Assembly (NCBI GenBank): GCA_026745465.1
Contig: JACYXH010000310.1
Coordinates: forward strand, 2,758,501-2,822,500
Length of the DNA stretch: 64,000 bases
Direction: 5' to 3'
Origin: Lota lota
Lineage: Eukaryota > Chordata > Actinopteri > Gadiformes > Lotidae
Below are positions 18,201 to 30,092 of the stretch, one piece after another. Made by a program: the position numbers and the translations under genes. The notes beneath the pieces are model-generated. The model had not been told where the DNA came from. It ran no database searches and was given only the letters and a program-made list of their open reading frames with translations. Every line of letters begins with the position of its first letter. Positions within the stretch are counted from its first letter, which is position 1.

Positions 18201-19622
18201 ACGGAATATATACACCAATACACAACAATTTAATATATATTACAGTGATATTCAAATATATTAATACTAATGTTTTGTTTTGTAACCAATTTTGCGTTCT
18301 TAGGCGCAACAATGAGGCGTGTGAGAAAGGACACCTGTCTAGCGGGATTATTTGTATTTTTCCCTACTGCTTGCGTCTGTCAGTCTGTCGAGCCGTCTAT
18401 TTGTCTGTCTGTCTGTCTGACTCGCTCTCTCTACCGGACTTTTTATATTCTCTTTCGTTGTCATATTGAAAAAAGAATTGATGAACATTGTGTGGAATAA
18501 CTATACTTACCCCCGTTGTCACATTGGCATCTGATTTTCACACATTTGCTTACTGTTGTAGCAAATTAGATGACTGGTGGCTGGCTTGATTAAAGGCTAA
18601 AACAAATGGATATCCGTAGTTGATTTATTTCAAATGCTGCAGCACATAAAAGACAGTTTCAAAGGCAACTCCACGCAGAGCAGAGTTCTCGAGAAAAAGC
18701 GCACTGAATAAAGGAGGGAAGCCCTTTTCATAGTGTAACATAAAGCAACATCTCAGAAATGACACTAGATGACGCCATTTGACTATCTATAACGGGTTCG
18801 ATGCCAGTTAAAGCCGGACACCTGGTTTGGTGAGAGGATATACAGTCAAGGCCAGACACAGATATTGAGGGAGAGGATATGCAGTCAAGAACAGATACAT
18901 TGTTTTGGAAGAGGACCTTGCTCAGGAGTTTCTCATATGAGAACAGAGCACAATTCAGGAATACAGGAGAAACAGACAGCTGTGGGGAGGTAGATAGTTG
19001 AAAAGACAGATATTCCAGATATGTGCACATCAAAACTAATTAGTTTTAGCGAGCTGACCTTGGAATGGGCCTTGAGTCATTTTCCACCACATTACATAAT
19101 AGCCAATACATACACAAAGTAATCAACACATATCTAATATCCTGTCTAATAATCGAATATATTTGATCATCTCAACATTGACTTAAATCAAGAGAAAACA
19201 GTAAGAACGAGCGAGATTTGGGTCATCACAAATGTGATGACAGCTTCTCGCCATCAGGGGGTAGACATCCACAGGAGGAAAACAATTAGAGCTTTTTGAA
19301 GGGAAACGTTATTGCGCAAAATGACCTATGATTGTTATAGCCGATGCCCTTGATGTGTTGCGGTTGGTGGTCAAACCATGGAACAATGTAGCTCAGAATG
19401 AAACATGCAGGGAATGGTCATTGGACAGCAACAATGGTTTACTACATATTTAGACACTAACCATGCTCTTTGTTGTTATGAATTATTGAAATATGAGAAT
19501 GATTTATGTTGATTAGTCAACTCATTAAATTAATTGATTCTATTCAAATATGACAGTTGAATTCATATATTAGGCCTACTATATTTCACTTTGCACTCTG
19601 AAATTGAATTGGAAAGCCGTTT

Positions 19623-19693
<71 letters not shown>

Positions 19694-20802
19694 GTGTGTC
19701 ACTTGAGATTATTCGGAGGGTCCAGGAACATGTTTCACTGGCAGACAATCCTTTTAACTGCTTGACTCCTTCTAGTGAGCAGAGACACAAGTCAGAATGC
19801 AATTTGCACCGAGACCTGACAATGACTGCATGACAACACCCCACAGGCCAAAAATAGACATGTTAGCCCATCTTGTCACTGTTGAAGGGATTTGTCTTTT
19901 TCTGAAAATTGTTTCCAACTGATATGACAAATGGGGAAAATCTGTGAACACAAATCAAGATGTAAATATAAAACTTAAGTACAAATCATTAAAGACTTAC
20001 TTATTTGGTTGAGGGAGGTTCAAGAAGTTGCTCAAGTTGCAGGAGATCGTAGCCACATTTCAGCAGCAGCACCCAGCTGTAGTCCCATCCTGGTGCGAAC
20101 AAACTGCCAAATTCTCCCTCTGGAAAGCCCCATCATTTTTAGTTTGTCCTCCGACTAGCTACCAAGACGTCAGTGCTAACCCCTTGTTTCTCTGTGCTGC
20201 TATACTGTCTAAATAGGCCATGTCCTTGTGTCAACAGTGATGGGCTCTCGTCTCTTCCGCCTCTTCACCGGCTTTATTCTCTCGAGGCCTCGGTGTAGAC
20301 GTCTCATCTGGAGCTGCCAGGCTCCGCTTTCAACTCACTGGGTGAGCACAGCTTTCTTTCTCAACAAATTCCAAACAACCGCTGACAAAAGCGAAGAGAT
20401 AAAACGAACACACTCTGCATGCTAAATGTTATCTTAGGATGATCATAACAAGTAAAAAGATTGGATTACATTTTATTTTGATGTTAAAAAAAGAAGTAGC
20501 ACACACTAACAACACTTATTAGAATGGAAAGGACAGATTTGGAAATGAAGGGAAATACTAGCTCTAATTCCAACATTTGTTGTTTAGTTATGTAATCGTA
20601 TATCACTGAAGCTGGTGACCATATTCACTTAATTTAGTCAAGGAACACATATATCTATGTACATGGCCTTGGATTAACACAAAGATGTGTTTCTGACTGG
20701 TGGTAGATGTATAAACAATAAAACGACTATTGTTGCCCTCTCTAGCTTAAACAGTCATACAATAATAATAAACGCACGTCTATCATGGTATTAGAAGTGA
20801 GT
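18201..20802. other. intergenic between vps26b and jam3
   Basis: Contains a GT repeat (19625-19691), a small 8-bp inverted repeat (19222-19241) and an exon-like plus-strand stretch (20243-20344). No gene is supported; NCAPD3, which I recall lying between these genes in human, was not seen. Confidence 0.55.
19625..19691. repeat. (GT)n microsatellite
   Basis: About 33 GT units between vps26b and jam3. Confidence 0.97.
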
Positions 20803-20808
20803 TTTATT
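20803..20808 (-). terminator. candidate poly(A) signal of jam3
   Basis: AATAAA in gene sense, within a T-rich/A-rich setting, about 2.6 kb after the stop codon. Confidence 0.35.
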
Positions 20809-23394
20809 AATCACAAACAGAACGGTTCAAGAAGTAACCAAAGCAGGAATAAAAACAGGAGAAAAAAACATCCCCTGACCCTAGATGCACATTCTACCTT
20901 CTGTGAGTTTGGTTTATGAAGAATGAGGTTCTCAACACTGTTTCATTCCTAAGAATATTACACACCATTCTGCTCCAGGCCTGGAAAGACCTCCTTAATA
21001 CTGAACTAATGTCCTCCTTGAGGTGGACGGTGTGTTTGGCAGGTTGGTTGTTTGGCAGTTGCCCGCTACAAATATAAACTGGATTTCTAACAGAAGTCTC
21101 CATCAACCTCTCCCGTTAGTTACCACAGAACATAAATTCCTGTTTCAGTTGATGTAGCCTGTTCATATAATTGGTGGTTAACTCCTTATACAAACACCAG
21201 TTAATAACACCTCATAACAAATTAAGTACTGTACATGGCATATTAAGGCATAATTCAACCCATATGTCAGCTTGCGTTAATATGGCAATGCAAAAGTACA
21301 GTGTACAGTGAAATGCCAATTAGATGATTCTGTTAAGAGTCGGTGAAGGGAAACCAGTGTTGTATGTAAAGTGTTATTTAGTCGGTTTGAGTATATATAT
21401 ATGCCTGCCTGCCTAATACGGTCTATTACCTTTCTTTACCAAAAATAAATTCCACTATATTTAGGCACTAATATATTTGTCTAATTCTGCTTCAATTAAA
21501 AAAAAGACATGTCTACATCTTCAACTTCTATCACAAAAAAAAACTATTTACAAATTTGCAGATATGTCATAAGGGAAAATGGCACAGTACTCTTGGCTTT
21601 CACAATTTGTGGCGGCATCATTCCTCTCAAACGCCCATGGAGTTTCACGAATGCGAAATATGCAGGTCAATAATTAGGTAGAATCAATCGTTAAAGGTCA
21701 ATACTTGGGTAACTCTCCCCTGAGATGTTCATGAAAATACTGTTTTTCTTCTGTTTTTTTATATCCGTGTCAATAGCAGAAAGGCACTGAAGAGGAATGA
21801 CATACAAATGAAAAGCGTTGTTCAGCTGGGATATTTTGGATGCATCGTGTGTGTCTTGTGTCTCTCTCCACATTTGAAATATTAATCTGTGAACCGATTG
21901 GTGTTCCCCACACACACACTCACACACACACACCACATTTTAGGAATATTTTCCTTAGATGCAATAGAAGAAATAAAAAACAACAAGAACAAACAAATGT
22001 TGATCTGTCTCAACATGCAAACAGATCTGGGCAGATCTTCTCTACCATGGGCGATCAGGGTTACTAACACATGACATCACGTTGAGGCAGCCCTAATCGA
22101 CTTCCCATCAGGTGTTCATACCGTATAAGGTAAACGGCCGAGCAGTTTTAATATGGTTGAGTGAAAAATGGCATGAAATAAATATTTAATGACATTTGTC
22201 ATGCACATTGACATGAGGACTGAACCTCTATTCATCAATCTGTCACAACGCCAACGAAAGGATCCTGGCCAGGTGTTATTAGTGGGTGGTGAAATGCCGT
22301 GGATGTAAAAATATTACCTGATCTTTTCAGTCTTACCAATGGAAAGAGTTTCATATCGCCTCAAATACTAAACCTATTCTTAAAAAAAAGTAAATCTATA
22401 TACAATCCGTACATTTGTTAACCAACAAACCCTGTATTATTTTGATGTCAAATTAAACACAAGTGACTGCAAAACAAAAGAACGAAACAAGAAAACAGTA
22501 TATTCAATATATACACGATCAACAGCAAGCATTGAAGGACACTTTAAATGCAGACAATGCAGCACTGATAGCGGTTCACAGCGTTTTACTGCCACACTTC
22601 AGAGGCCTTCTTACTGTATAAGACTATCTACAAACATTAACACGGGTCGCTATCGCATCAAAAAGCTGGGCACAACCCCACTAAAGAAATGTAAAGAAAT
22701 CAAATATGTAAGACCTCTGGAATCAGGAACCAGATGCTGATATGCTAATACTTGTCCTTTTACGATTTGCCTGAATCGTCCTCCTTTTTCTTTTTTCTTC
22801 TTCTTGGGAAACCATGTAAATATCGACATTTGAATGGTGGTTAAAGTGTTAAATAATTGTTTTTCATCCACAACCAAATAATAAAAAAAACATGTTAGTA
22901 TCTTACACGTATTTAAAAAAGTAAACCTTTTATCTATAGGCATCTTAAAATATATTCCTTCAAAAATAGTCAGACACATTTCCACAGTAGTAATGTACAA
23001 ATGACACAAGATTTAAAGCAAAGTAGAGACATGTCACTTCCAGCTCCTTTTCACCCACTGAAACATATTTGTAATTGTTAAACTTTGTGGTTGTTTTTTT
23101 CAGAAGATTGTGTAACCTGGCATGAACCGTTAAAGAAAAACAATGATTCCATGATGTAGCAAAATAAGTCGGTTGGCGGTGATGACTCCTGTACCAGTCA
23201 GTGAGATACCTCCTGTGTGGCTCCTGTGAAAACGTGTGACCTTTGGCAAACCTTTTTTAATTGTTTTGTTTTAGTCTTGCCGAGGGGGTCCAAGGCAGAA
23301 TCTGTGGCAGTGCACGGGCTGAAACAGCCTCGTGTGGACACTGTTGAACATATCTGGCCTTCAACGCCCCAGGAAATAATGTTGTTCTCTCCTT
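20803..23394 (-). other. jam3: probable jam3 3' UTR
   Basis: AT-rich sequence following the jam3 stop codon with no supported coding exon. A clear AATAAA in gene sense lies at 20803-20808, implying a 3' UTR of about 2.6 kb, which is plausible for JAM3. Shorter forms ending at ATTAAA-type hexamers near 22180 or 22145 are possible. Confidence 0.5.
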
Positions 23395-23430
23395 TCAGAT
23401 CACAAATGAAGATTTGTGTCGGAAGTCACC
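23395..23430 (-). CDS. jam3: jam3 coding exon 9 (PDZ-ligand tail)
   Basis: The acceptor TTTTTTGCAG leads to [11 protein letters not shown] and TGA. The last residues equal those of mammalian JAM-C ([10 protein letters not shown]), the class II PDZ ligand known to bind PAR3 and ZO-1. Phosphorylation of the tail serines is known in mammals. Confidence 0.97.
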   Translation of the reverse strand, partial: GDFRHKSSFVI

Positions 23431-24478
23431 CTGCAAAAAATATAAATAAAATAAATAAAATAAACGTAGAACATCCTGCATCAAGGGATTCATGACCTTT
23501 TCATTGACTGGATGTTTATAAATGGTGGAGGTTCCCGGAAAAAATATCTTATTTTGCTATTGCGTCCTGCTCTTTTTTTAAGTCAGTATAAACTGAATTA
23601 TTCTTTTGTTTCAGGGTAAACTGACTCATTATTTTATGTCATTGTAAACTGACTGGTGAAAAAGACAACGGGAGATTGGACCCACCTCATCCTCCGTCCT
23701 GACATAGTCTACTCCGTCTCCCTTAGCCGGGACTTTGTAGCTAAAACAAAGAATAAACAACACATAAAAACATGATGAAGTACTCACGACTCTGTGTTTT
23801 TAGCTAGTGTTGGTAACACTGTTAACGATTGGATTAAGAAATTATTTTTAAATGATTTCTTACTTGTTTCCTGCCTCTTTCTGATTGGCAAAGTAGCCGC
23901 GCTTATATGCACAGCAGATTCCCAGTGTTATACACAGGAGCACCACCACCACCACCAGTACTCCCATTACTATGCCGGCCACGTTCAGGTCATCTGTGGA
24001 TGAGGAGGGGAATGAATACAGAATCAAATGTATTTTTTATAAAATAAATGACAGAAATTAGGCTATGCTTATTTGCTAGCGTCAATATGAGCGTTAGAAA
24101 CTAAACGAAACGAAACTAAACTAAACGAGCGTTAGAAACTAAATCGATGTAGATTTTCTCCGGGGTATTCTCTAGCGATGCATGAAAACTCAACTTCAAA
24201 CCATAATGGTTGTTAAATAGTGATTAACTCCTAAATAAATACACAGTATTTAATGAAATAACACGCATTATGCTCCCTGTGGAGAGAGTGCTACTTTGTT
24301 GAGAGTGTGGAGTTGTGTTTGTGGTGGACTTACAGACTTCCATTCGTTGCGGGCCACACTCAGCATGTCCCGCATCGTTCTTGGCCCGGCAGTGGTAATC
24401 ACCGGCATCCTCCTTCCGGACCTCAGTGAACTTCTGCATGAGACAAAACACAAAGCTATACTTACTACATTTAGTCAT

Positions 24479-24522
<44 letters not shown>

Positions 24523-25371
24523 CAAGTATGTAAATATGTATGTATGTAAACATGGAAGTATGTAAATACATATAAGTTATGTATGTAAATAAACATATAC
24601 CTATGTATACGTATGATGATATCCGTACTGTATGCATGTCATGTACAGTATGCATGTCATGCAAGTACGTACTGTCTATACGTATGTGTATGTACGTGCG
24701 TTTGTGTACGTATGTACGTATACGTGTACGTATGTGTACGTATGTGCATATATAAGTAATGTGCGTATGAGTGTCCCAGGAGAAGGGCAGCAGGGACATG
24801 TGGGGGGGGCGGGGCTATGAGGGCCAGCCAGAGAGCAGGTCAGAGCAGCAGCAGCAGCATGGAGGAATGTGCAAATGGGTACGGGGCGGGCCTTATCGCA
24901 CCGCCATCAACTGTCTGCCCAAAATATCCAGAGCGCCCCCCCCCCTGGATGTCTGTAGGGCCCGCATGGCCGGCCGGTGCCACGCCCCAGGCACTCCGGC
25001 CATGCCCTTGTTAAAACACGGGCGCGCATGCAAACGCCCGCACGGTGATCCACACCCTCTCGCAGATCGCGCCGACACACCAGGACTCACCAGGGTGCCG
25101 GTCTCCCCGTTGAGCAAGTAGGAGGAGTTGAAGAAGCGGACGCTGGTCTTGGGGTCATCAGGGATCTCCTCCTTGTTGAGGAACCACTGATACTGGGACT
25201 TGGGGAAGCCCTCCTCCTCCACGCAGCGCAACTCCGCAGACTTGCCCACCGGCACCGACTTGGGAACGCTGCATTTGGGCACCACAGGCTTCACTGCGGT
25301 GACACAGAACACACGCCAGGATGGGTTAACTTTACTGGGTTCCCCACAGCAAGAGAGAGAGTGAGAGAGAG

Positions 25372-25409
<38 letters not shown>

Positions 25410-28400
25410 GGAGAGAGAGAGCAAACCTTATGATGACTAAACATCGTCCATCTTTGACAAACAATCATTATAACAGACTGATGCCGCACTCTGACCTTTA
25501 CCCTTTTTTTGTCCGAGCACGTAGGAACTGGCCTCGAACGCTAAGCAGATGGGTATGTGTTGTTCGGGCCAAGGGTGCCAAACATTACCACCCCAAAAAA
25601 CACGCGGTGCTGGCTTTCTTTAGCACAGCAATTATGGAGCGGATGCAGTTTCAGGGTCTCCTCTTTTAGCCCTGAACACGCCTTTGCAGCTGGGCAGGTC
25701 GAGTGGCACAACGCATCCCTATGTGTTAGGCCCAAGGCTTGGCAAGGGACCTGCAACACGGTATCGTCTTACCCCATCCAACGTGTCATACGAATGGATA
25801 GTTCTCTCCTGCGATAACAATAATAGATTTCGCATTTAGGATGGAAGGAGGAACTTCCAATTCCAAATAATAATAACCGAAATGGTCAAAAAGATTTACG
25901 ATGCGTCTTGAGTCATTAAGCCAGTTCTTGATAGGTTATATGAGGCTTATATTAGATAGATCAGATATAAGATATTAATACTTAGGATGCTTCGCTGTAA
26001 TGGGTATAACCTGAGTCAGGCTGGTCGGCACACACACGTTCCCAGACTTACCAGGTCTGGGAATGTGCGCAAAAATAAAAAGCAGCCAATGGATTAAACA
26101 TGTGAGATGTACTTTAGAAGAAGAGATGAAAGGAGCCCCGAAACGAAAAAATCTGAAAGTACCTCTGACGACAAGGCTGATGAGGATCTCATCAAAGATC
26201 TTTTGGTCGTTGGGCGCCGTGACCTCACAGCGGTAGTCGGCCGTGTCCGACCGCGTGGCGTTGGTGATGACCAGCGTTGCCGGTTCTCTGATCCTCGCTC
26301 TGTTTTCCAAATCCCCTGCAGGGTCACGAACAGAAGATCAGATTGATAAACAACATAAAATCAATCAATTTATTGAACACAGGCCATCAGAACAAAAAAA
26401 CAAGTACCTGAAACTTTCTTGTCAAAGAACACATAACTGGGTTCGCTATTTTGAATCTTCTTCCATTCGATCCGCGGGTTGTTTGTGGAGATAGACTCAA
26501 TCAAACAGGATAATTCAATTGCTGAAAATAAAACAGAACGTATTGAAATGGATAGCAGAACGGGGAGTGGTAGAAAAGTAATTCCAGATGGTATGTGTTG
26601 GGGAGACGATTCAGATTCTCCACTGATGAACCACCATCAGCTCTCAGCTTCGAGAGATCGTTTTTCATATTTTATTTTGTGTCTTTCGGCACTTACATTC
26701 AAACTCATTTGTCCATGGTGTGGGGTCGTTTGTCTTCAACACCACGGCCAACGTTGGCAAGCAACCTGGAAGACACAAAAAGAGAGAGAGAGAGAGAGAG
26801 AGAGAAACAGAAGAAACATGAGCACGTGTTGTCATCTGAAAGTCATGATTTCACGGCCGCGAGCAATCGCCCCAGTTGACCGTTTTGATTCTGTGACAAT
26901 TTGGGGAATGGCCAATAAAGCGGTTGGGAACACCCAGGTGTTCTGCTTTATTGGCCATTCCCCAAATGCACAGAATTCCATCGATGATAAATTTAGAGAC
27001 ACTTCAAAGCCCTCCTGGGACCCCCCCCCCCCCCACACACACACACACACACCTCCATCCCTAACCAACCCAATCACCATTGTTTGCGCCCTGGCCTTCT
27101 TTGGCCTTGCTGTAATACCATCCATTTTTAGTCTTCCCGGTCACTGTCGTTATGTGGCCATGTGTGTTTGTGTGACTGTGTGACTAAGTGTGTATGACTA
27201 AGTGTGTGTGCGTGCACTCATGTGTTGGGAGGATGGTGTTTCTATGCACAGCAGATAATTGTGCAGGGAGGCATGTGCCCTTTATGGGGCAGAGCTCCCC
27301 CATGCCAGTGGCCTCTATCTCTCTCTCTCTCTCCCCCCTCTATCTTGCTGTCCATGAGGGACTAATGGCGCAACAGCACCTAGGAATGAGCTGGGTGTCT
27401 CTGTGGTAGAGGGACAAGGCCTTAGGATCGGGTATGCTTGCTGAATCATACTGATAGCCTGTGGCCCACACACACACACATGCATGCAGTCACGCACACA
27501 TACTCAAGCAAACGCACACACACACACACAGTCACGCACGCATACACAAGCAGACGCACGCACAGGGAATAACACACACAGGGAGAAACACACACATGCC
27601 CACATGTCAGGGGGGGGGGGGGGGGGTCGAACCATGTCTAGCTGTTTCTAAAGCGATCAGCGGTCAGGCTTGCGGTTGTGTGTAGTGTGTTTGTGATCCC
27701 GCCTGTACCGTGGTGGTAGTACAGTCAGTGCAGTGGCCCGTCTCCAATGCTGTCGTGGTCTGCCAAAATGTCCCCAAGTTCACCAGCCACCAAATAGATC
27801 TGCTGCTGCTGCTGCTCACCGACCTCGCTAGGCCTGGCTAGTGGCGACTACCCTGCCACTGACATCTGTTGTGAGACATATGGGCCACTCTGGGATATGG
27901 AGTCTTTTCTAATTGTCTGCCTTGTGGGACCCAAGTGACACACCATCATAGCCCATTTGGGTGGTTATTAGTAAGAACTACAAGTGGTGCTCTATTTTTT
28001 TATTATTCATTTCATACCGTTTATTCTGATAAAACATGCCCTACGCCCAGGGGGTTTACACAGGACTAATTATCTGTAGTATTGAGACACTCCTAGGCAC
28101 TTCTAAATCGAGGTTAGCTTCGATGTCATCTGAGGCCCCGGCCAACTGTCATCCCTGTGCACATGACTCTCTAGGTTCATGTGGCCAAGTAGACACGCTA
28201 AGCTGATTAGCTCCTCGTCTCTCCACATCATTACGAGACCAAAGCCTGTTGTTGTTACTGAGCGCCGATGCTATGAGGAACACAACATGTAGGTCACAAC
28301 CAGGTGGCATAGACTTAACCTTGCGCGGTTAGCTTGAAAAATCACGCATGGGTCTATAATTATCACCAAAAGATATGCGGCTGTAACATAGTGTACTAGA

Positions 28401-30041
28401 TGGATATGTGTCTTGATGTATCGGTGGATTCCATTTAAAGCCCCACAAATATATTGGTACGCTAACTGCAATACGATAAATCAGAAAGTGCCACACGACT
28501 AGAAGCAGAGTAGACGAGAATGTAGTAGAGAATGAACATGTCGGAGCAGACATGCATAGTGATGTGAGTCTCATCCATTCAGTCACTTGTCACCAATGTG
28601 AATGTCTATTGATCTACATCACACAGCAGGAGAAAGTACTGAATTAGTCACTGTGTCTTGGATAAAAAAAAGAAAAGGAAAAGAAAGCTTCTTTGAGTGA
28701 AAATGCTGAACCCCACATTTTGTTGGCTCAAATATGGAACGACCGCAACAGATTTGATCACACAGATGTGAAAAGGACTGTGATGCATATCGGCAGATTC
28801 AGGGAACTGCAACAACACCGAATTGAATTTAATCAGAATAAATCCATCAGTTCTTCCGCCCAATTGTGAGCTTGACCACTGCATGATGTATGCACATATA
28901 TGCAATCTGTGCAGAAAATGACATTATGAAATCTATCTTCAAAACATTTTCTAAATGAAACATTTCCTGTATCCACCCATTGAACAATACATTGTATTTC
29001 CCTGGGAATGTGATGATACATTGTTATTCACCAATGTCCTCCTCCATTCTGGGAAAATGGACATAGATTAGACGCTTGAGTAAAAGATAAAAAGGCTTGT
29101 AAGGTCTGGAAGCAGATGTCCAGGAAACTGAAGTCCCTGAAGGAAGGGTCACAAGCCAGGCACCAAAACAGAACCCTTAATGCCCAGGGTATGAGACACA
29201 ATAATAACAATACTATGATGACTATGTTTAATAAAACATTTATTCCATTGTTCTGAGTATTTTTTGGTTGGATGGAACACACGCATGCATTTGTATTTCA
29301 CTAATGAATGTTTCTTGCCAGGGGTATATGTCACGCAGCGTATGAATATAAATAAATATAATGTACACGGATATCTTATCCACCACCGTGCCTCACTGAC
29401 GTTACGTTTGCTTGTTTGTTTGTATGAAGAACATCTTATTGCATTTAAATGTGAACAAAAAGGACATGGAAGAGAGATAGTGAAGGAGACTATTAAAAAG
29501 GGCCCTGATCAGCTGTGATGTAGTATAGAACCTTCTCAATTCACTAAAAGATCAGTCATTAAAAGACATCCAAGCTGAATTGCGAATCTGTTTTCCTTAA
29601 CAAACCCTAGCAATGTCATGATGCATAAAAGTAAGTGTATGGTTTCTTGTCGGGCCTCACGTTTGTAAGCTTGTTACAAACGATGGGAAATTCAAGTGAC
29701 TTATACTTCCAGAAGGAAAACACATGGGTACTTGGGATACACCCATGGTGAGAGTACCATCTCTGGTTGGGTTCACTAGGTTCTCAGGAAGAGGTAGTTA
29801 ACATGTGTCTGTGCTGGACAGGTGTTGTGCCATCTCTCCCCTGCAGCCTTGGCTGTCAAACATCCTCCGTTAATCACGGTAAAAGTCATCCTGTCTGCCG
29901 CCCTCTCGCTTGCCTTCTCGGATGGCCATCACTATGGTTTCATCCCCACTGCATTATGTAGCCGTGACAACGGCACAAAATGCGCACAACACACACGCCA
30001 ACGCACACGCAAACACAAGAGCACGCATGCATGCACACACG

Positions 30042-30092
<51 letters not shown>

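Larger units (their letters stand above)
23431..26696 (-). other. jam3: jam3 introns 2-8
   Basis: The introns are 26522-26696, 26316-26407, 25294-26162, 24434-25090, 23994-24333, 23741-23863 and 23431-23685. Exons lie between them in this span. Introns 4 and 5 carry GA and GT repeats; the others are short and plain. Confidence 0.92.

Noticed and set aside
18728-19033. 101-codon minus-strand frame between the two genes
   Set aside because: No family resemblance, no splice support; internal similarity (GACACAGATATTGAGG-like words) suggests non-coding repeat-like DNA.
24224-24799. 191-codon minus-strand frame
   Set aside because: Only its central part is real (jam3 exon 6); the rest is intron and decayed tetranucleotide repeat.
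24893-25489. 198-codon minus-strand frame
   Set aside because: Contains jam3 exon 5, but read-through on both sides is intron, as shown by clean splice sites and CT repeats.
26479-27183. 234-codon plus-strand frame
   Set aside because: Runs antisense through jam3 exon 2, a GA repeat, the hairpin and a poly(C)-CA tract; low-complexity and without homology.
27461-27685. CRISPR-like spaced CA blocks
   Set aside because: Diverged tandem CA-rich minisatellite in a vertebrate intron; no constant repeats with unique spacers.
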